Below, in pieces: positions 1 through 8,697 of a stretch of 64,000 nt of DNA. Source of the DNA: Rhodomicrobium sp. R_RK_3 (lineage in GTDB: Bacteria; Pseudomonadota; Alphaproteobacteria; Rhizobiales; Rhodomicrobiaceae); NCBI RefSeq assembly GCF_002198715.1, contig NZ_MWLK01000033.1, positions 185,426 through 249,425 of the forward strand, read 5' to 3'. The translations under genes and the position numbers were made by a program. The notes under the pieces were generated by a model. The model was not told the DNA's origin, did no database searches, and was given only the letters and a program-made list of their open reading frames with translations. Position 1 is the first letter of the stretch; each line of letters opens with the position of its first letter.

Positions 1-617
1 AAGGCGCTCGACAGGCCGTCCGAGGCGATCAACGGTCGGCAAGCCCTGCCGCCCTTCGCCAGCGTCTCGCGCATGGTCGCGGCGGCGAGGCTGGCCGAGG
101 ATTCGGCGGGATCGGTGTTGAGCGCGGCGAGCAGCAGAGGGTGCCAGAGCCGGTCATAGAGCCGGCCACTGCAACGCATCACATCGGCGATGGTCTTATC
201 GCGGCCGGCCCACATCAGCGGCGCCGCGCCGAAATAATCGCGGGCCCGCGTTCCTGGCACCCGGCGGCCTGTGTCGAAAACCCACCAGGGCAGGCGGCCG
301 TCATTGGGGCGCAGCGTCCAGCGCTCGCCCGTCGCGAGGTCGACGAAGGGGAAGATGGCGCCTTCAGGGGTGGTCAGCCGGTCGCGTCCGCCGATCAGAT
401 CCAGATAGGCGAGCGCGGTGTGGTTGCCCGACAGGATGACGTGGTTGCCATTGTCGATGGTGATGCCGAGCGTCGCGTCATGATAGGAGCGGCAGCGCCC
501 GCCGGCCTGGCTGGTCGCCTCGTGCAGGGCGATATCGGCCCCGGCATCCTTCAGCCGGACGGCGGCGGCAAGCCCGGCCAATCCGGCGCCGATGATGTGA
601 ATGACGGGCTTCGACAT
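1..617 (-). CDS. hpnE: Squalene-associated FAD-dependent desaturase HpnE (N-terminal part, cut by window edge)
   Basis: This is the last enzyme of the bacterial HpnC-HpnD-HpnE route, which in characterised bacteria reduces hydroxysqualene to squalene for hopanoid synthesis. About 205 residues are present and the C-terminal half lies off the left edge. The N-terminus has an FAD-binding Rossmann motif (IHIIGAGLAGLAAAVRL, residues about 6-22), then an acidic residue and a QAGGRCRS motif as in amine-oxidase/phytoene-desaturase-like flavoproteins. The start ATG overlaps the hpnD stop by one base (TGATG), so the two are probably translationally coupled. The HpnE family call is secure from motif and context; only the truncation limits it. 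Confidence 0.88.
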   Translation of the reverse strand, partial: MSKPVIHIIGAGLAGLAAAVRLKDAGADIALHEATSQAGGRCRSYHDATLGITIDNGNHVILSGNHTALAYLDLIGGRDRLTTPEGAIFPFVDLATGERWTLRPNDGRLPWWVFDTGRRVPGTRARDYFGAAPLMWAGRDKTIADVMRCSGRLYDRLWHPLLLAALNTDPAESSASLAAATMRETLAKGGRACRPLIASDGLSSA

Positions 618-1465
618 CAGACGAGGGCGTGCCTCAGCACGAGCCACAACAGATAGGGCCGGCTGATGCGCACGCGCTCCCGGGGCAAAGACCAGCCGCG
701 CGCGATCAGCTTTTGCAGCACCACCTTATAGGCTTCGGACATCAGGCGCGGCGTGCGCACAATGCGGCGCGGATAGCGGTTCATGACGGCATCGGCGGCG
801 GCGAAATGGCGCTCGATGATCGCGAGGGCAGGCTTGCAGGCTTCGCCGAGCGCAGGGCTTTCGATGACGGTCGCCGGGTCGCTGCTGTCGATGCCGGCGG
901 CGTCGAGCCATTCTCGGGCGAGATAGAGGCGTCCCATGCTCGCATCCTCATCGACGTCGCGCAGGATGTTGGTCAGTTGCAGCGCGCGCCCGAGATGATG
1001 GGCAAGCGTCAGACCATCGGCGCGTTCGAGGCCGAACACCTTGACGGAGAGCCGCCCGACGGCGCTGGCGACGCGGTCGCAATAGAGGTCCAGCGTCTCG
1101 AAGCTGGGCGCGCGGATATCGGCGAGGATGTCCATCTCCATGCCGTCGATGACAGCCAGGAAATCCTTCCGCTCCAGCCGGAAATCGCGCATCGGCACGA
1201 CGAGCCCGGCAACGCGGGGCGCGGCGACGCCTGCATAGAGCGCGTTGATATCGTTGCGCCAGAGCGCGATCTGCTCCAGCCGCCCGTCGCGCGGGCCTTC
1301 GTCGTCGGCGACGTCGTCCACCGCGCGGCAGAAGGAGTAGATCTCGAACATCGCCTCGCGCTGGCCGGGCGGCATGATCCGCATGGCGGCGTAGAACGAA
1401 CTACCCGAGGCGCGCTTGGCGGCGGGCTCGATCATCGGTTCATCGTAGCTTTGCTGGATCGTCAT
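617..1465 (-). CDS. hpnD: Presqualene diphosphate synthase HpnD
   Basis: A 282-residue member of the squalene/phytoene synthase family. In hopanoid clusters HpnD condenses two farnesyl diphosphates to presqualene diphosphate. Both aspartate-rich prenyl-diphosphate motifs are visible: AVDDVADDEG near residue 50 and LQLTNILRDVDEDA near residue 165. The start ATG overlaps the hpnC stop (ATGA) and the stop overlaps the hpnE start, so the gene sits mid-operon. A phytoene synthase (CrtB) is the main alternative, but the order C-D-E and the tight coupling favour HpnD. Confidence 0.9.
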   Translation of the reverse strand: MTIQQSYDEPMIEPAAKRASGSSFYAAMRIMPPGQREAMFEIYSFCRAVDDVADDEGPRDGRLEQIALWRNDINALYAGVAAPRVAGLVVPMRDFRLERKDFLAVIDGMEMDILADIRAPSFETLDLYCDRVASAVGRLSVKVFGLERADGLTLAHHLGRALQLTNILRDVDEDASMGRLYLAREWLDAAGIDSSDPATVIESPALGEACKPALAIIERHFAAADAVMNRYPRRIVRTPRLMSEAYKVVLQKLIARGWSLPRERVRISRPYLLWLVLRHALV

Positions 1466-2340
1466 GCGTCTTGGGCCTTTCGATAGGCAAAGCGGGCCTT
1501 TACGAAGCGCCGGATCAGTCCCTCGCTGATCGCGAGGGCACCTATTCCGCCGACACCCGCCTTTGAAAGATGCACCTTTTCACTTAACGGATCGCGCTGT
1601 GTGAGCATCCGCCTCAGCGTTATGGCCAGTTTCTGGATCACTGCGATTTCAAGTCCGAGACGCAAATCCGCGACCTCGGCATATAAGGGACGTGCATCAT
1701 CGAGGAGCGCCGAGGTCCGGTCCGCCAGATCGCCCACGCATGCGAGCAGGCCCGGCGTCGCTTTGGCTGCTCCGAGATCGGTGACCTCGGCGCCGTGGCG
1801 GGCGAAGGCGTCGAGCGGGATATAGACGCGGTCGAGGCGCCGGTAATCCTGCCCGCAATCCTGCAGGTGGTTGATGATCTGAAGCGCCGCGCAAAGCGGG
1901 TCGGACGCCGCCCAGGTGTCGCGGCTTTCGCCATGCACGTCCAGCACGAAGCGGCCGACCGGCATGGCCGAGACGGTGCAATAGCCGATGAGATCGTCCC
2001 AATCGCGGTAGCGGCGCTTGGTGACATCCATGCGGAAGGCGGTCAGCAGATCGAGCGGGTGGCGCGTTGACAGCCCGCGCTCGGCGATGGCGGCGCGCAG
2101 CGGCAAGGCTTCGGCGGCGATCTCGCTCTTGCCGGTCAGCGTGTGCTCGAGGCTGTCCAGCAGGGCGAATTTCTCGCTTTCGGACAAGGACGGGTTGTCC
2201 GCGACATCGTCCGCCGCCCGCGCGAAGCGGTAGAAGGCGAGGATCGTCGCCCGATGGCGCTCGTTGATGAGGCGCGAGGCAACCGGGAAATTTTCCTCGC
2301 GGTGCGTCTTGCTCGGGCCTTGGCCGGCAGTGTTCGTCAT
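1462..2340 (-). CDS. hpnC: Hydroxysqualene synthase HpnC
   Basis: A 292-residue squalene/phytoene synthase homologue. In the established three-enzyme route HpnC converts presqualene diphosphate to hydroxysqualene. Visible motifs are ARAADDVADNP near residue 42 and LQIINHLQDCGQDYRRLDR near residue 150, in which the second Asp-rich motif differs from HpnD (HLQDC instead of ILRDV). The chosen ATG overlaps the hpnB stop by four bases (ATGA). The open frame extends further upstream, but those codons lie in the end of hpnB and encode arginine/alanine-rich shadow sequence. Confidence 0.88.
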   Translation of the reverse strand: MTNTAGQGPSKTHREENFPVASRLINERHRATILAFYRFARAADDVADNPSLSESEKFALLDSLEHTLTGKSEIAAEALPLRAAIAERGLSTRHPLDLLTAFRMDVTKRRYRDWDDLIGYCTVSAMPVGRFVLDVHGESRDTWAASDPLCAALQIINHLQDCGQDYRRLDRVYIPLDAFARHGAEVTDLGAAKATPGLLACVGDLADRTSALLDDARPLYAEVADLRLGLEIAVIQKLAITLRRMLTQRDPLSEKVHLSKAGVGGIGALAISEGLIRRFVKARFAYRKAQDA

Positions 2341-3503
2341 TGCCCCTCGATCCTTCTGGCCTGGACGCGACCCTTCCACAGCCCCCCGCGTCCGCGCATA
2401 TATTGATAGGCGGAATCCAAGGTGAACATCAGGTAAAGCGCCGCAATGGCCGGCAGCGCCAGTCCCCAGAGGGGCGACAGGCGGTAAAAACGCAGAATCG
2501 GCTGAAAGGCGAAGGCCATCAGCACCCACGCCAACGCGCCGAATGATTGGGCGAGGCCGGTTCCGAACACAGCATATAGTGGGGGCAACAAGAAAATCAG
2601 CGTCATCGCCAGGGCGACACCCGCCAGCACCAGCGGCGAATAGCCGAGCTGGTCATAGGCCGAGCGGGCGACCATGCGCCTGATGTCGCCGACGTCAGGA
2701 TAGGGCCGCAGGCTGTGCGCGCGCTCCGTCAGACCGAGCCAGACCGGGCCGACGGATTTCAGCCGCTCGCCGAGGGCGCAATCGTCGATCAGGGCATTGC
2801 GGATCGCCTCGATGCCGCCCGCCTGCGTCAGCGCATCGCGCCGGACGAGCATGCAGCCACCGGCGGCGGCGGCGGTCTCGTTGTCCGGGCGGTTGACCCA
2901 GGCGAAGGGGTAGAGCATCTGGAAGAAGAAGACAAAGGCCGGGATGAGGCCGCGCTCGGCTAGGCTTTCGCAGCGCAGCTTCACCATCCAGGATGTCAGC
3001 ACCGTGTCGCGGGCCTCCGCGTGGGAGACGAGGTGGCGCAGCGCGTCCGGGGCAAAGGCGATATCGGCGTCGGTGAAGAGCAGATAGTCGGGGCGCTTTG
3101 GCTGGCTGCCGGCGTGGTCCACACCCTGTTTCATAGCCCAGAGCTTGCCGGCCCAGCCTTGCGGCAATGGCTCGCCTTCCACCACTACCAGCCGTTCCGG
3201 CCGCAGCAGGCGTGCCGCAGCGGCACGGGCATTTGCCGCCGTGGCGTCGGTGCTTTGGTCATCGACCAGGATCACTTCGAAGGATCCCGGGTAGTCTTGC
3301 TGCAGAAGCGAGCCAAGGCTCTCGGCAATCACGTCGGCCTCGTTGCGCGCTGGAACTACGGCCACAACACGCGGCCAAACCTGCGGTTCCGGAGACGCCT
3401 CCCGCTCCTCGCGCATGTCGGCGCGCCAAAAGCCGCCGCGCGCAAAGATCAAATAGAGCCACGCCGCGAGCGCGGCCGACGCGAATGCAACGCTGACTGT
3501 CAT
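2337..3503 (-). CDS. hpnB: Hopene-associated glycosyltransferase HpnB
   Basis: A 388-residue membrane glycosyltransferase of the GT2 fold, named HpnB in hopanoid clusters; its exact substrate is not settled. It has one N-terminal membrane helix (residues about 3-22), a GT-A domain with VVPARNEADVI near residue 50 and the metal-binding FTDADIAF (DxD-like) near residue 147, then two or three C-terminal membrane helices from about residue 290. The ATG at 3503 was chosen over longer upstream frames because the protein begins there with a proper signal-anchor helix. It lies 14 nt after hpnO and overlaps hpnC by four bases. Confidence 0.85.
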   Translation of the reverse strand: MTVSVAFASAALAAWLYLIFARGGFWRADMREEREASPEPQVWPRVVAVVPARNEADVIAESLGSLLQQDYPGSFEVILVDDQSTDATAANARAAAARLLRPERLVVVEGEPLPQGWAGKLWAMKQGVDHAGSQPKRPDYLLFTDADIAFAPDALRHLVSHAEARDTVLTSWMVKLRCESLAERGLIPAFVFFFQMLYPFAWVNRPDNETAAAAGGCMLVRRDALTQAGGIEAIRNALIDDCALGERLKSVGPVWLGLTERAHSLRPYPDVGDIRRMVARSAYDQLGYSPLVLAGVALAMTLIFLLPPLYAVFGTGLAQSFGALAWVLMAFAFQPILRFYRLSPLWGLALPAIAALYLMFTLDSAYQYMRGRGGLWKGRVQARRIEGQ

Positions 3504-3517
3504 TGGTACTGGTCCAT

Positions 3518-4909
3518 CTAGCCGCTCGCGCGCGCCTTCATGGCGTGGTCGGCCAGCGTCTTGCCGAGCGACCAGATCGCGCCGGGGACGCGATGCGCGT
3601 CGGCGATGGCGGTCTCGAAGGCGCGCTCGATCCAGGCGCAATCGGCGTCGTTGATGATGAGCGGCGGCAAAAGCTTGATGGTGTGGATGCGGTGCCCCGC
3701 AACCTGGGAGAGGATCTTGTGCTCCTTGAACAGGGGGATGGTGATGAGCTGGCAGAACAGACCGCTATTGACGGTCTCCAGCGCGTTCCAAGACATTTTC
3801 AGCTTGAACGAGCGCGGCGCGCCGAACTCGACGCCGATCATCAGGCCCTTGCCGCGCACCGTCTTCACCAGCTCGTAGCGATCGGCCATGGCCTGGAACG
3901 ACGCCAGCAACCGGTCGCCCATGCGGGCGGCGTTCTCGATCAGCCCTTCGGACTCGATGACGTCGAGCGTCGCGAGGCCGGCCGCCATCGCCATGTCGTT
4001 CTTGGAGAAGGTCGAGCCGTGCACCACGGCGCGGTCCATGCGGCTGAAGACCTTGTCGAACACCCATTTGCGCGTCAGCACCGTGCCGACCGGGATGTGC
4101 CCGCCCGACAGCGATTTGGCCAGCAGCACCATGTCAGGCTCGACGCCCCAATGCTCGACGGCGAGGAAACGGCCGGTGCGCCCGATGCCGGTTTGGATCT
4201 CATCGGCGACGAAGAGCGTTCCATATTTACGACAGAGATCCTGGACGCCTTGGAGATAGCCCTCATCCGGCAGGTTCACACCCTTGCCTTGGATCGGCTC
4301 GACGACGAAGGCGGCGACCTGGCGGGACTGGAGAGCCTCCTCCAGCGCCGGCAGATCGTTGAACGGGACCTCGACGCAATCGGGCAGCAGCGGGCCGAAG
4401 CCGTTGCGGAAAATATCGTCGCCGTTCAGCGACAGAGCGCCATAGGAGAGACCATGGAAGGCATGACCGCAATAGACGATGCCCGGCCGTTTCGTCGCCG
4501 CGCGGGCGAATTTCAGCGCCGCCTCAACCGCCTCGGTGCCGGAATTGGCGAAGAACGCCTTTTCGAGATAAGGCACGCGGCGCAGCAGCCGGTCGGCGAG
4601 GATGCCAGCGAGGGCGGACACGTCCATCTGCACCAGATTGGGCAGGTCGCTGTCGAGCACGGTCTTCAACGCGTCGCGGACGGTCGGATGGTTCCGGCCA
4701 ATGGCGAAGACGCCGAAGCCGCTCAGCAGGTCGAGATATTGCTCGCCATTCCGGTCGTACAGATATTGCCCGCTGCCGCGGCAGAAACCGACATCATAGC
4801 CGATGGTCTTCAGCACCCGGACCATCTGTTCGTCGAGATGGCGGGTGTGCAGCGAATAGCGCTCGGCCTCCCGCTCCCTAAACAACTCCGCGATATTATT
4901 CTGGCTCAC
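3518..4909 (-). CDS. hpnO: Hopanoid biosynthesis aminotransferase HpnO (class III, PLP)
   Basis: A 463-residue class III aminotransferase. HpnO is associated with conversion of a ribosylhopane/formylhopane-type intermediate to aminobacteriohopanetriol. Visible are the cofactor-domain motif FANSGTEAVEAALKFARA near residue 118, LFVADEIQTGIGRTG near residue 235 (PLP Asp) and LLAKSLSGGHIPVG near residue 275, whose lysine forms the Schiff base. The start is GTG, supported by AGGAGA seven to eight bases upstream. It is the promoter-proximal gene of the hpnO-B-C-D-E operon. Other class III aminotransferases look similar; context decides the name. Confidence 0.85.
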   Translation of the reverse strand: MSQNNIAELFREREAERYSLHTRHLDEQMVRVLKTIGYDVGFCRGSGQYLYDRNGEQYLDLLSGFGVFAIGRNHPTVRDALKTVLDSDLPNLVQMDVSALAGILADRLLRRVPYLEKAFFANSGTEAVEAALKFARAATKRPGIVYCGHAFHGLSYGALSLNGDDIFRNGFGPLLPDCVEVPFNDLPALEEALQSRQVAAFVVEPIQGKGVNLPDEGYLQGVQDLCRKYGTLFVADEIQTGIGRTGRFLAVEHWGVEPDMVLLAKSLSGGHIPVGTVLTRKWVFDKVFSRMDRAVVHGSTFSKNDMAMAAGLATLDVIESEGLIENAARMGDRLLASFQAMADRYELVKTVRGKGLMIGVEFGAPRSFKLKMSWNALETVNSGLFCQLITIPLFKEHKILSQVAGHRIHTIKLLPPLIINDADCAWIERAFETAIADAHRVPGAIWSLGKTLADHAMKARASG

Positions 4910-5108
4910 GCGCTTCTCCTGGCAGCAGCGAAAAGGGAATTAACCACTGAGCATGAATGGATGTTTCCTCGCCTAGTCTCGCGCCCATATGTCCATTTGC
5001 CGCGTCTGGACGCCGCCGATGGTCCCCAAACTGGTCGTGTTCTGCGGGCAGTCTAACCATATCCCGATGACAGAACATGAACGTGCAACACAGATATGGG
5101 AGAAGGCG

Positions 5109-5579
5109 ATGAAAAATCCTATCCCCGCTTTTATCCTTTTAGTCTGTCTGGCGAGCCCGGCCCTTGCTGCTGCGGACCCGACCGGCGAATGGCTCGTAAA
5201 GGACGGCACGGCCCGAATTCGGATCAATCCTTGTGCGGATGCGCTCTGGGGCGTCATCGCCTGGGCGCAGACTCCGGGCACGGATCAAAATAACCCGAAC
5301 CCGGCTCTGCGCAACCGTCCGATTATTGGGATGCCGATCCTCCTGAGAATGAAGAAGGTCGAGCCGAACCGCTGGGAAGGCGAAGTCTATAATGCCCAGA
5401 ACGGCAAGACCTATACGTCAAATATCAGCCTTGTCAAAACCGATGTGCTCAGGATCGAGGGCTGTATTCTCGGCGGACTGTTCTGTGACGGCGAAAACTG
5501 GACGCGCGTGACCTCGATGAAGGACGCGCCCAAGCCTGCGCCGCCAAAACCCGGTACCAATAACGGCGTCTGCCCCTAG
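5109..5579 (+). CDS. Exported DUF2147-family protein
   Basis: A 156-residue protein with a clear signal peptide (residues 1-21, ending SPALAA) and a mature domain opening with DPTGEWLVKDGTARIRI. This matches DUF2147, a family of small periplasmic proteins of unknown function with a lipocalin-like or beta-barrel appearance. Two cysteine pairs (C42 region, GCILGGLFC) could form disulfides. The tail is Pro/Lys-rich (PKPAPPKPG). The ATG at 5109 follows GGGAGAAGGC; the open frame reaches further upstream but only this start gives a signal peptide. The gene is divergent from hpnO, and no link to hopanoids is demonstrated. Confidence 0.75.
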   Translation: MKNPIPAFILLVCLASPALAAADPTGEWLVKDGTARIRINPCADALWGVIAWAQTPGTDQNNPNPALRNRPIIGMPILLRMKKVEPNRWEGEVYNAQNGKTYTSNISLVKTDVLRIEGCILGGLFCDGENWTRVTSMKDAPKPAPPKPGTNNGVCP

Positions 5580-5699
5580 ATCACGATGATTTTGAATTGG
5601 ATCAATCCAAATCATGAACGGTGATCTCGTTCTAATTTAGAGCGGGATGACGAGCGGTGCCACTTTGCCTCATCCCGCTCCAGAGCACTTACCGTCTGC

Positions 5700-5788
5700 C
5701 TGGTCCCCGCGAAAGCGGGGATCGCATCGACAAGCTCGAATTCATCTCCTTGCTGCGACTTGATCCCCGCTCCTCGCGGGGATTTCGC
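5700..5788. repeat. Dispersed palindromic intergenic element, copy 1
   Basis: An 89-nt element whose two ends each form a CCCCGC/GCGGGG hairpin: TCCCCGC-gaaa-GCGGGGA at 5704-5721 and ATCCCCGC-tcctc-GCGGGGAT at 5763-5783. It belongs with copies at 13984, 19823, 37297 and 41116. It lies between convergent DUF2147 and hpnN and could double as a terminator. Confidence 0.7.
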
Positions 5789-5798
5789 ATGAATGCCC

Positions 5799-8408
5799 CT
5801 AAAGGGCTTGATCGCTGCCTTTTTTGTGCTCGCGGGGCGGGCCCATCAGAACCGGCTGGAACAGCACCGCCGCCGCCATGGTGCAGACCAGCGACAAGGC
5901 CAGCAGCTTCCCCATGCTCGACGTGCCCGGATGGTTCGAAAGCCAGAGGCTGCCGAAGGCGGTCGCCGTCGTCATCGCGCTGGAAATCACCGCGCGGGTC
6001 AGCGTCGATTGCAGCAGGTTGGTTTTGCCGCTGCGCCAGGCGGTGATGTAGTAGATCTTGAAGGCCACGCCGATGCCCAGCAGCAAGGGCAGCGCGATGA
6101 TATTGGCGAAGTTGAGCGGCATGCCGAAAATCACGCAGAGCTCCAGCGTGACCGCCCCGGCCAGGATCAGCGGCACGAGCGTCAGCATCACGTCGGTGAA
6201 GCGCCGCAGGGCGATCCACAGCAGGACCGTGATGGAGAGCAGGGCCCAGGCACCGGCTTCGATGAACGCCTTCACGATGGTGCGTCCCGCCTCCAGGATG
6301 GTGACGGGCATCCCCGTGGCGTCGGGCTCGACCGCGAGCACGGCTTCGGCGAAACGGCGCAGGACTTCGTTGTCGGCCGGATCGCCCTTCGGCGCCGCAT
6401 CGACGCGCGCGCGCCCGTCCGGTGTCGTCCAGTCCATGGTAAGGGCGGCAGGCAGCGTCTCCAGCGTGACTCGCTGCGCCTTCAAACTGTTCCGCAAGCC
6501 GCCAAGCGCGATATGGAGCGGCGGAATGAGCGCCGCCTCGGCCCGGCGGCGGGCGGCCTGGTCGGCGCTCGCAAGGAGGGCCAGCGAGACGGAAAGCCTT
6601 TTCGCGGCGGACACGCCCGGCCCAGTGCCGTCGCCCGCGACCTGCTTCAGACGGTCGGACATGGCCCTGGCGGCGGCCACCGTCTCGGCATCGGACGGCG
6701 CCGGCTTGGTCTGCGGCGGATTGAGCACCGGATCGAGCGCCCCGGCGGCGCGCTGGATTAAACCGAGCTTTTCGTCCTGTCCCTCGGGAATGAAGCTCGA
6801 CAAGGTCATCGTGCGCTCCACCTCCGGCAGCTTGGCGAGGCGCGCGGCAGCGGCGTCCGCCTGCGGCAGCGACGGCGCGAGCAGCTCGATCGAACTGCCG
6901 CTGGTCGTCGGATCGTTGCGCAGCTCCAGATAGGTCGAGATGGATTCGGTCTTCGGGTCGCGCAGGTTGAGCGGATTGGAATCGAAGCGGAGGAAATACA
7001 GCAGCGGCAATCCCAGGATGACGACCGCCAAGGTGCCGACAATCACCGGCAGGCGATGCGTCTCCAGGAAATGGTCGACCGGCGCCAGCCAGCGATAGCC
7101 GACCGCATCGGGTTCGGGCGGCGGCTTCAGGATGTCGAGCAGCACGGGCAGCAGCGTGATGCTGGTGAAGAAAGCGATGATCATGCCCGATCCGGCGATC
7201 AGCCCGAGCTCGGACAGTCCGCGATAATCGGTCGGCAGGAAGGACCAGAAGCCGGCGGTGGTCGCGGCGGCGGCAAGCGCCAAGGGGCCGCCCGCCTTTT
7301 GCGCGGCGCTGAGCAAGGCGACCTGCACGTCGTCATGATCGTGCCGCTCGGCCCGGTAGCGCACGCTGTATTGCAGGCCGAAATCGACGCCGATGCCGAT
7401 GAACAGCACGGCGAAGGCGACCGAGATCAGATTCAGGGCGCCGACCATCATCAATCCGAGCGCCGCCGTGACGGCCAGTCCGACAATGAGACTGATGAAG
7501 ACCGCCACGATGATCTTGGCCGAGCGCAGGGCGAGCCAGAGGATCAGCAGCACCGCCAGGATGGTCAGCGTGGTATTCAGGAACGCGCCTTCCTTCAGGG
7601 AGGCGAATTCCTCATCGGCGATCGCGACTTGCCCGGTCAGGCGCACGCGCGCGCCGAAATCCTGGGACAGTTTCAGGTCGGACGCCGCCTTGCGGATGGC
7701 GGCCGAAGCGGCGGCGCCGGGCTCCAGCGCGTTGAAATCCAGGACCGGCTGCACTTCGATGAAGCGGCGCAGCTCGGTTGTGGTCGCCGGCTTGCCGCTC
7801 ATCAAAACGCGCCAGGAGAAGCTGGCGGGGCGGCCCGCGACGCTGGCGTCCAGCGTGTCGGCGAGCATCGTCATCGGGCGGGCGAGATCGTCGAGCTTGA
7901 ACTGGCCGGCCTGCACCCCGCCGATGCCGATGGCGAGACCGTCCAGGACGCCGCGCAGGCTGGGATCGCCGGCAAGCGTGCCGAGCAAGGGCCTTGCGCC
8001 CATCAGGAGGTTCGTGGTCCGGCCGACCTCTTCGACGCTCTGGAACAACAAGCCGTTTTCTTGGAAGAACGGGCCGCCGCCCGGCTCGCGGACCGACTTG
8101 AACAGCGCGGGCTGCTCCGACAGGCGCCTCGCCAGATTGCTGGTCGCCTGCTCCGCGAGTTCCGGCGTGGGCGCATCGATCACGACCAGGATCGTTGCAT
8201 CCCGGTGCGGAAATGCCGCGGCGAAGGCCAGCTCACGCTGGCGCCAGGGAAGCTCGGGGGAGATCAGCTTGCTGACATCGGTGTCGATCGCAAAGTGGCG
8301 GGCGGTGTAGCCGGCTGACAGGATTGTCAGCAACACGGCGGCACCGATGACGTACCACGTGTATCTTGTGCAGAAATCGACTATTCGTAAAATTGCTGCC
8401 GTTAGCAT
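5799..8408 (-). CDS. hpnN: Hopanoid transporter HpnN (RND/MMPL family)
   Basis: An 869-residue RND-superfamily protein. HpnN is known to move hopanoids from the inner to the outer membrane in alphaproteobacteria. It shows the two-fold RND layout: helix 1 (residues about 17-35), a periplasmic loop to about 265, five helices to about 430, then a central helix near 460, a second loop and five helices from about 690. The conserved FIGIGVDFGLQYSVRYR motif near residue 340 and a matching ALPLLLGIGVAFKIYYI near 790 mark the repeats. It is a single gene, about 900 nt from the hpnOBCDE operon. The C-terminal KKGSDQAL tail ends beside the repeat at 5700-5788. Confidence 0.88.
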   Translation of the reverse strand: MLTAAILRIVDFCTRYTWYVIGAAVLLTILSAGYTARHFAIDTDVSKLISPELPWRQRELAFAAAFPHRDATILVVIDAPTPELAEQATSNLARRLSEQPALFKSVREPGGGPFFQENGLLFQSVEEVGRTTNLLMGARPLLGTLAGDPSLRGVLDGLAIGIGGVQAGQFKLDDLARPMTMLADTLDASVAGRPASFSWRVLMSGKPATTTELRRFIEVQPVLDFNALEPGAAASAAIRKAASDLKLSQDFGARVRLTGQVAIADEEFASLKEGAFLNTTLTILAVLLILWLALRSAKIIVAVFISLIVGLAVTAALGLMMVGALNLISVAFAVLFIGIGVDFGLQYSVRYRAERHDHDDVQVALLSAAQKAGGPLALAAAATTAGFWSFLPTDYRGLSELGLIAGSGMIIAFFTSITLLPVLLDILKPPPEPDAVGYRWLAPVDHFLETHRLPVIVGTLAVVILGLPLLYFLRFDSNPLNLRDPKTESISTYLELRNDPTTSGSSIELLAPSLPQADAAAARLAKLPEVERTMTLSSFIPEGQDEKLGLIQRAAGALDPVLNPPQTKPAPSDAETVAAARAMSDRLKQVAGDGTGPGVSAAKRLSVSLALLASADQAARRRAEAALIPPLHIALGGLRNSLKAQRVTLETLPAALTMDWTTPDGRARVDAAPKGDPADNEVLRRFAEAVLAVEPDATGMPVTILEAGRTIVKAFIEAGAWALLSITVLLWIALRRFTDVMLTLVPLILAGAVTLELCVIFGMPLNFANIIALPLLLGIGVAFKIYYITAWRSGKTNLLQSTLTRAVISSAMTTATAFGSLWLSNHPGTSSMGKLLALSLVCTMAAAVLFQPVLMGPPREHKKGSDQAL

Positions 8409-8697
8409 GTTTGACTCTTGGTGCAGTCTAGATCGTGTTTCACCATTCGTTGTCCATTTTGCGGAGGATGCCGATCCGGCAGAAAATCGGCTGGACGAGG
8501 ATCCCGGCCATGTTATGGCGCAAGATCGGGGAACGACCAGTTAAGATGGGTGATTGAGATATAGGACAAACAATCCGCGTTAAATATGTGGGATATCAGC
8601 CAAATCGACGTGGGCTGACATTTGGCCACAGACTGACCTGCCGCAATGTTCTTATTGTCTAAAGCCGCCCCTTCTCCACAACGAAAGCCACTCCCTA

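Noticed and set aside
629..1486. Long plus-strand open frame opposite hpnD
   Set aside because: It mirrors the hpnD codons in high-GC DNA and gives a low-complexity His/Arg/Asp-rich product. The minus strand has the clear synthase motifs.
617..2340. hpnC and hpnD as a carotenoid CrtB pair
   Set aside because: Both belong to the squalene/phytoene synthase superfamily, but the operon order with hpnB, hpnE and hpnO and the divergent second motif of HpnC fit the squalene route.
5793..8318. Long plus-strand frames opposite hpnN
   Set aside because: Gln/Arg/Asp-rich shadow translations with no domain; hpnN on the minus strand is continuous and matches its family over its full length.
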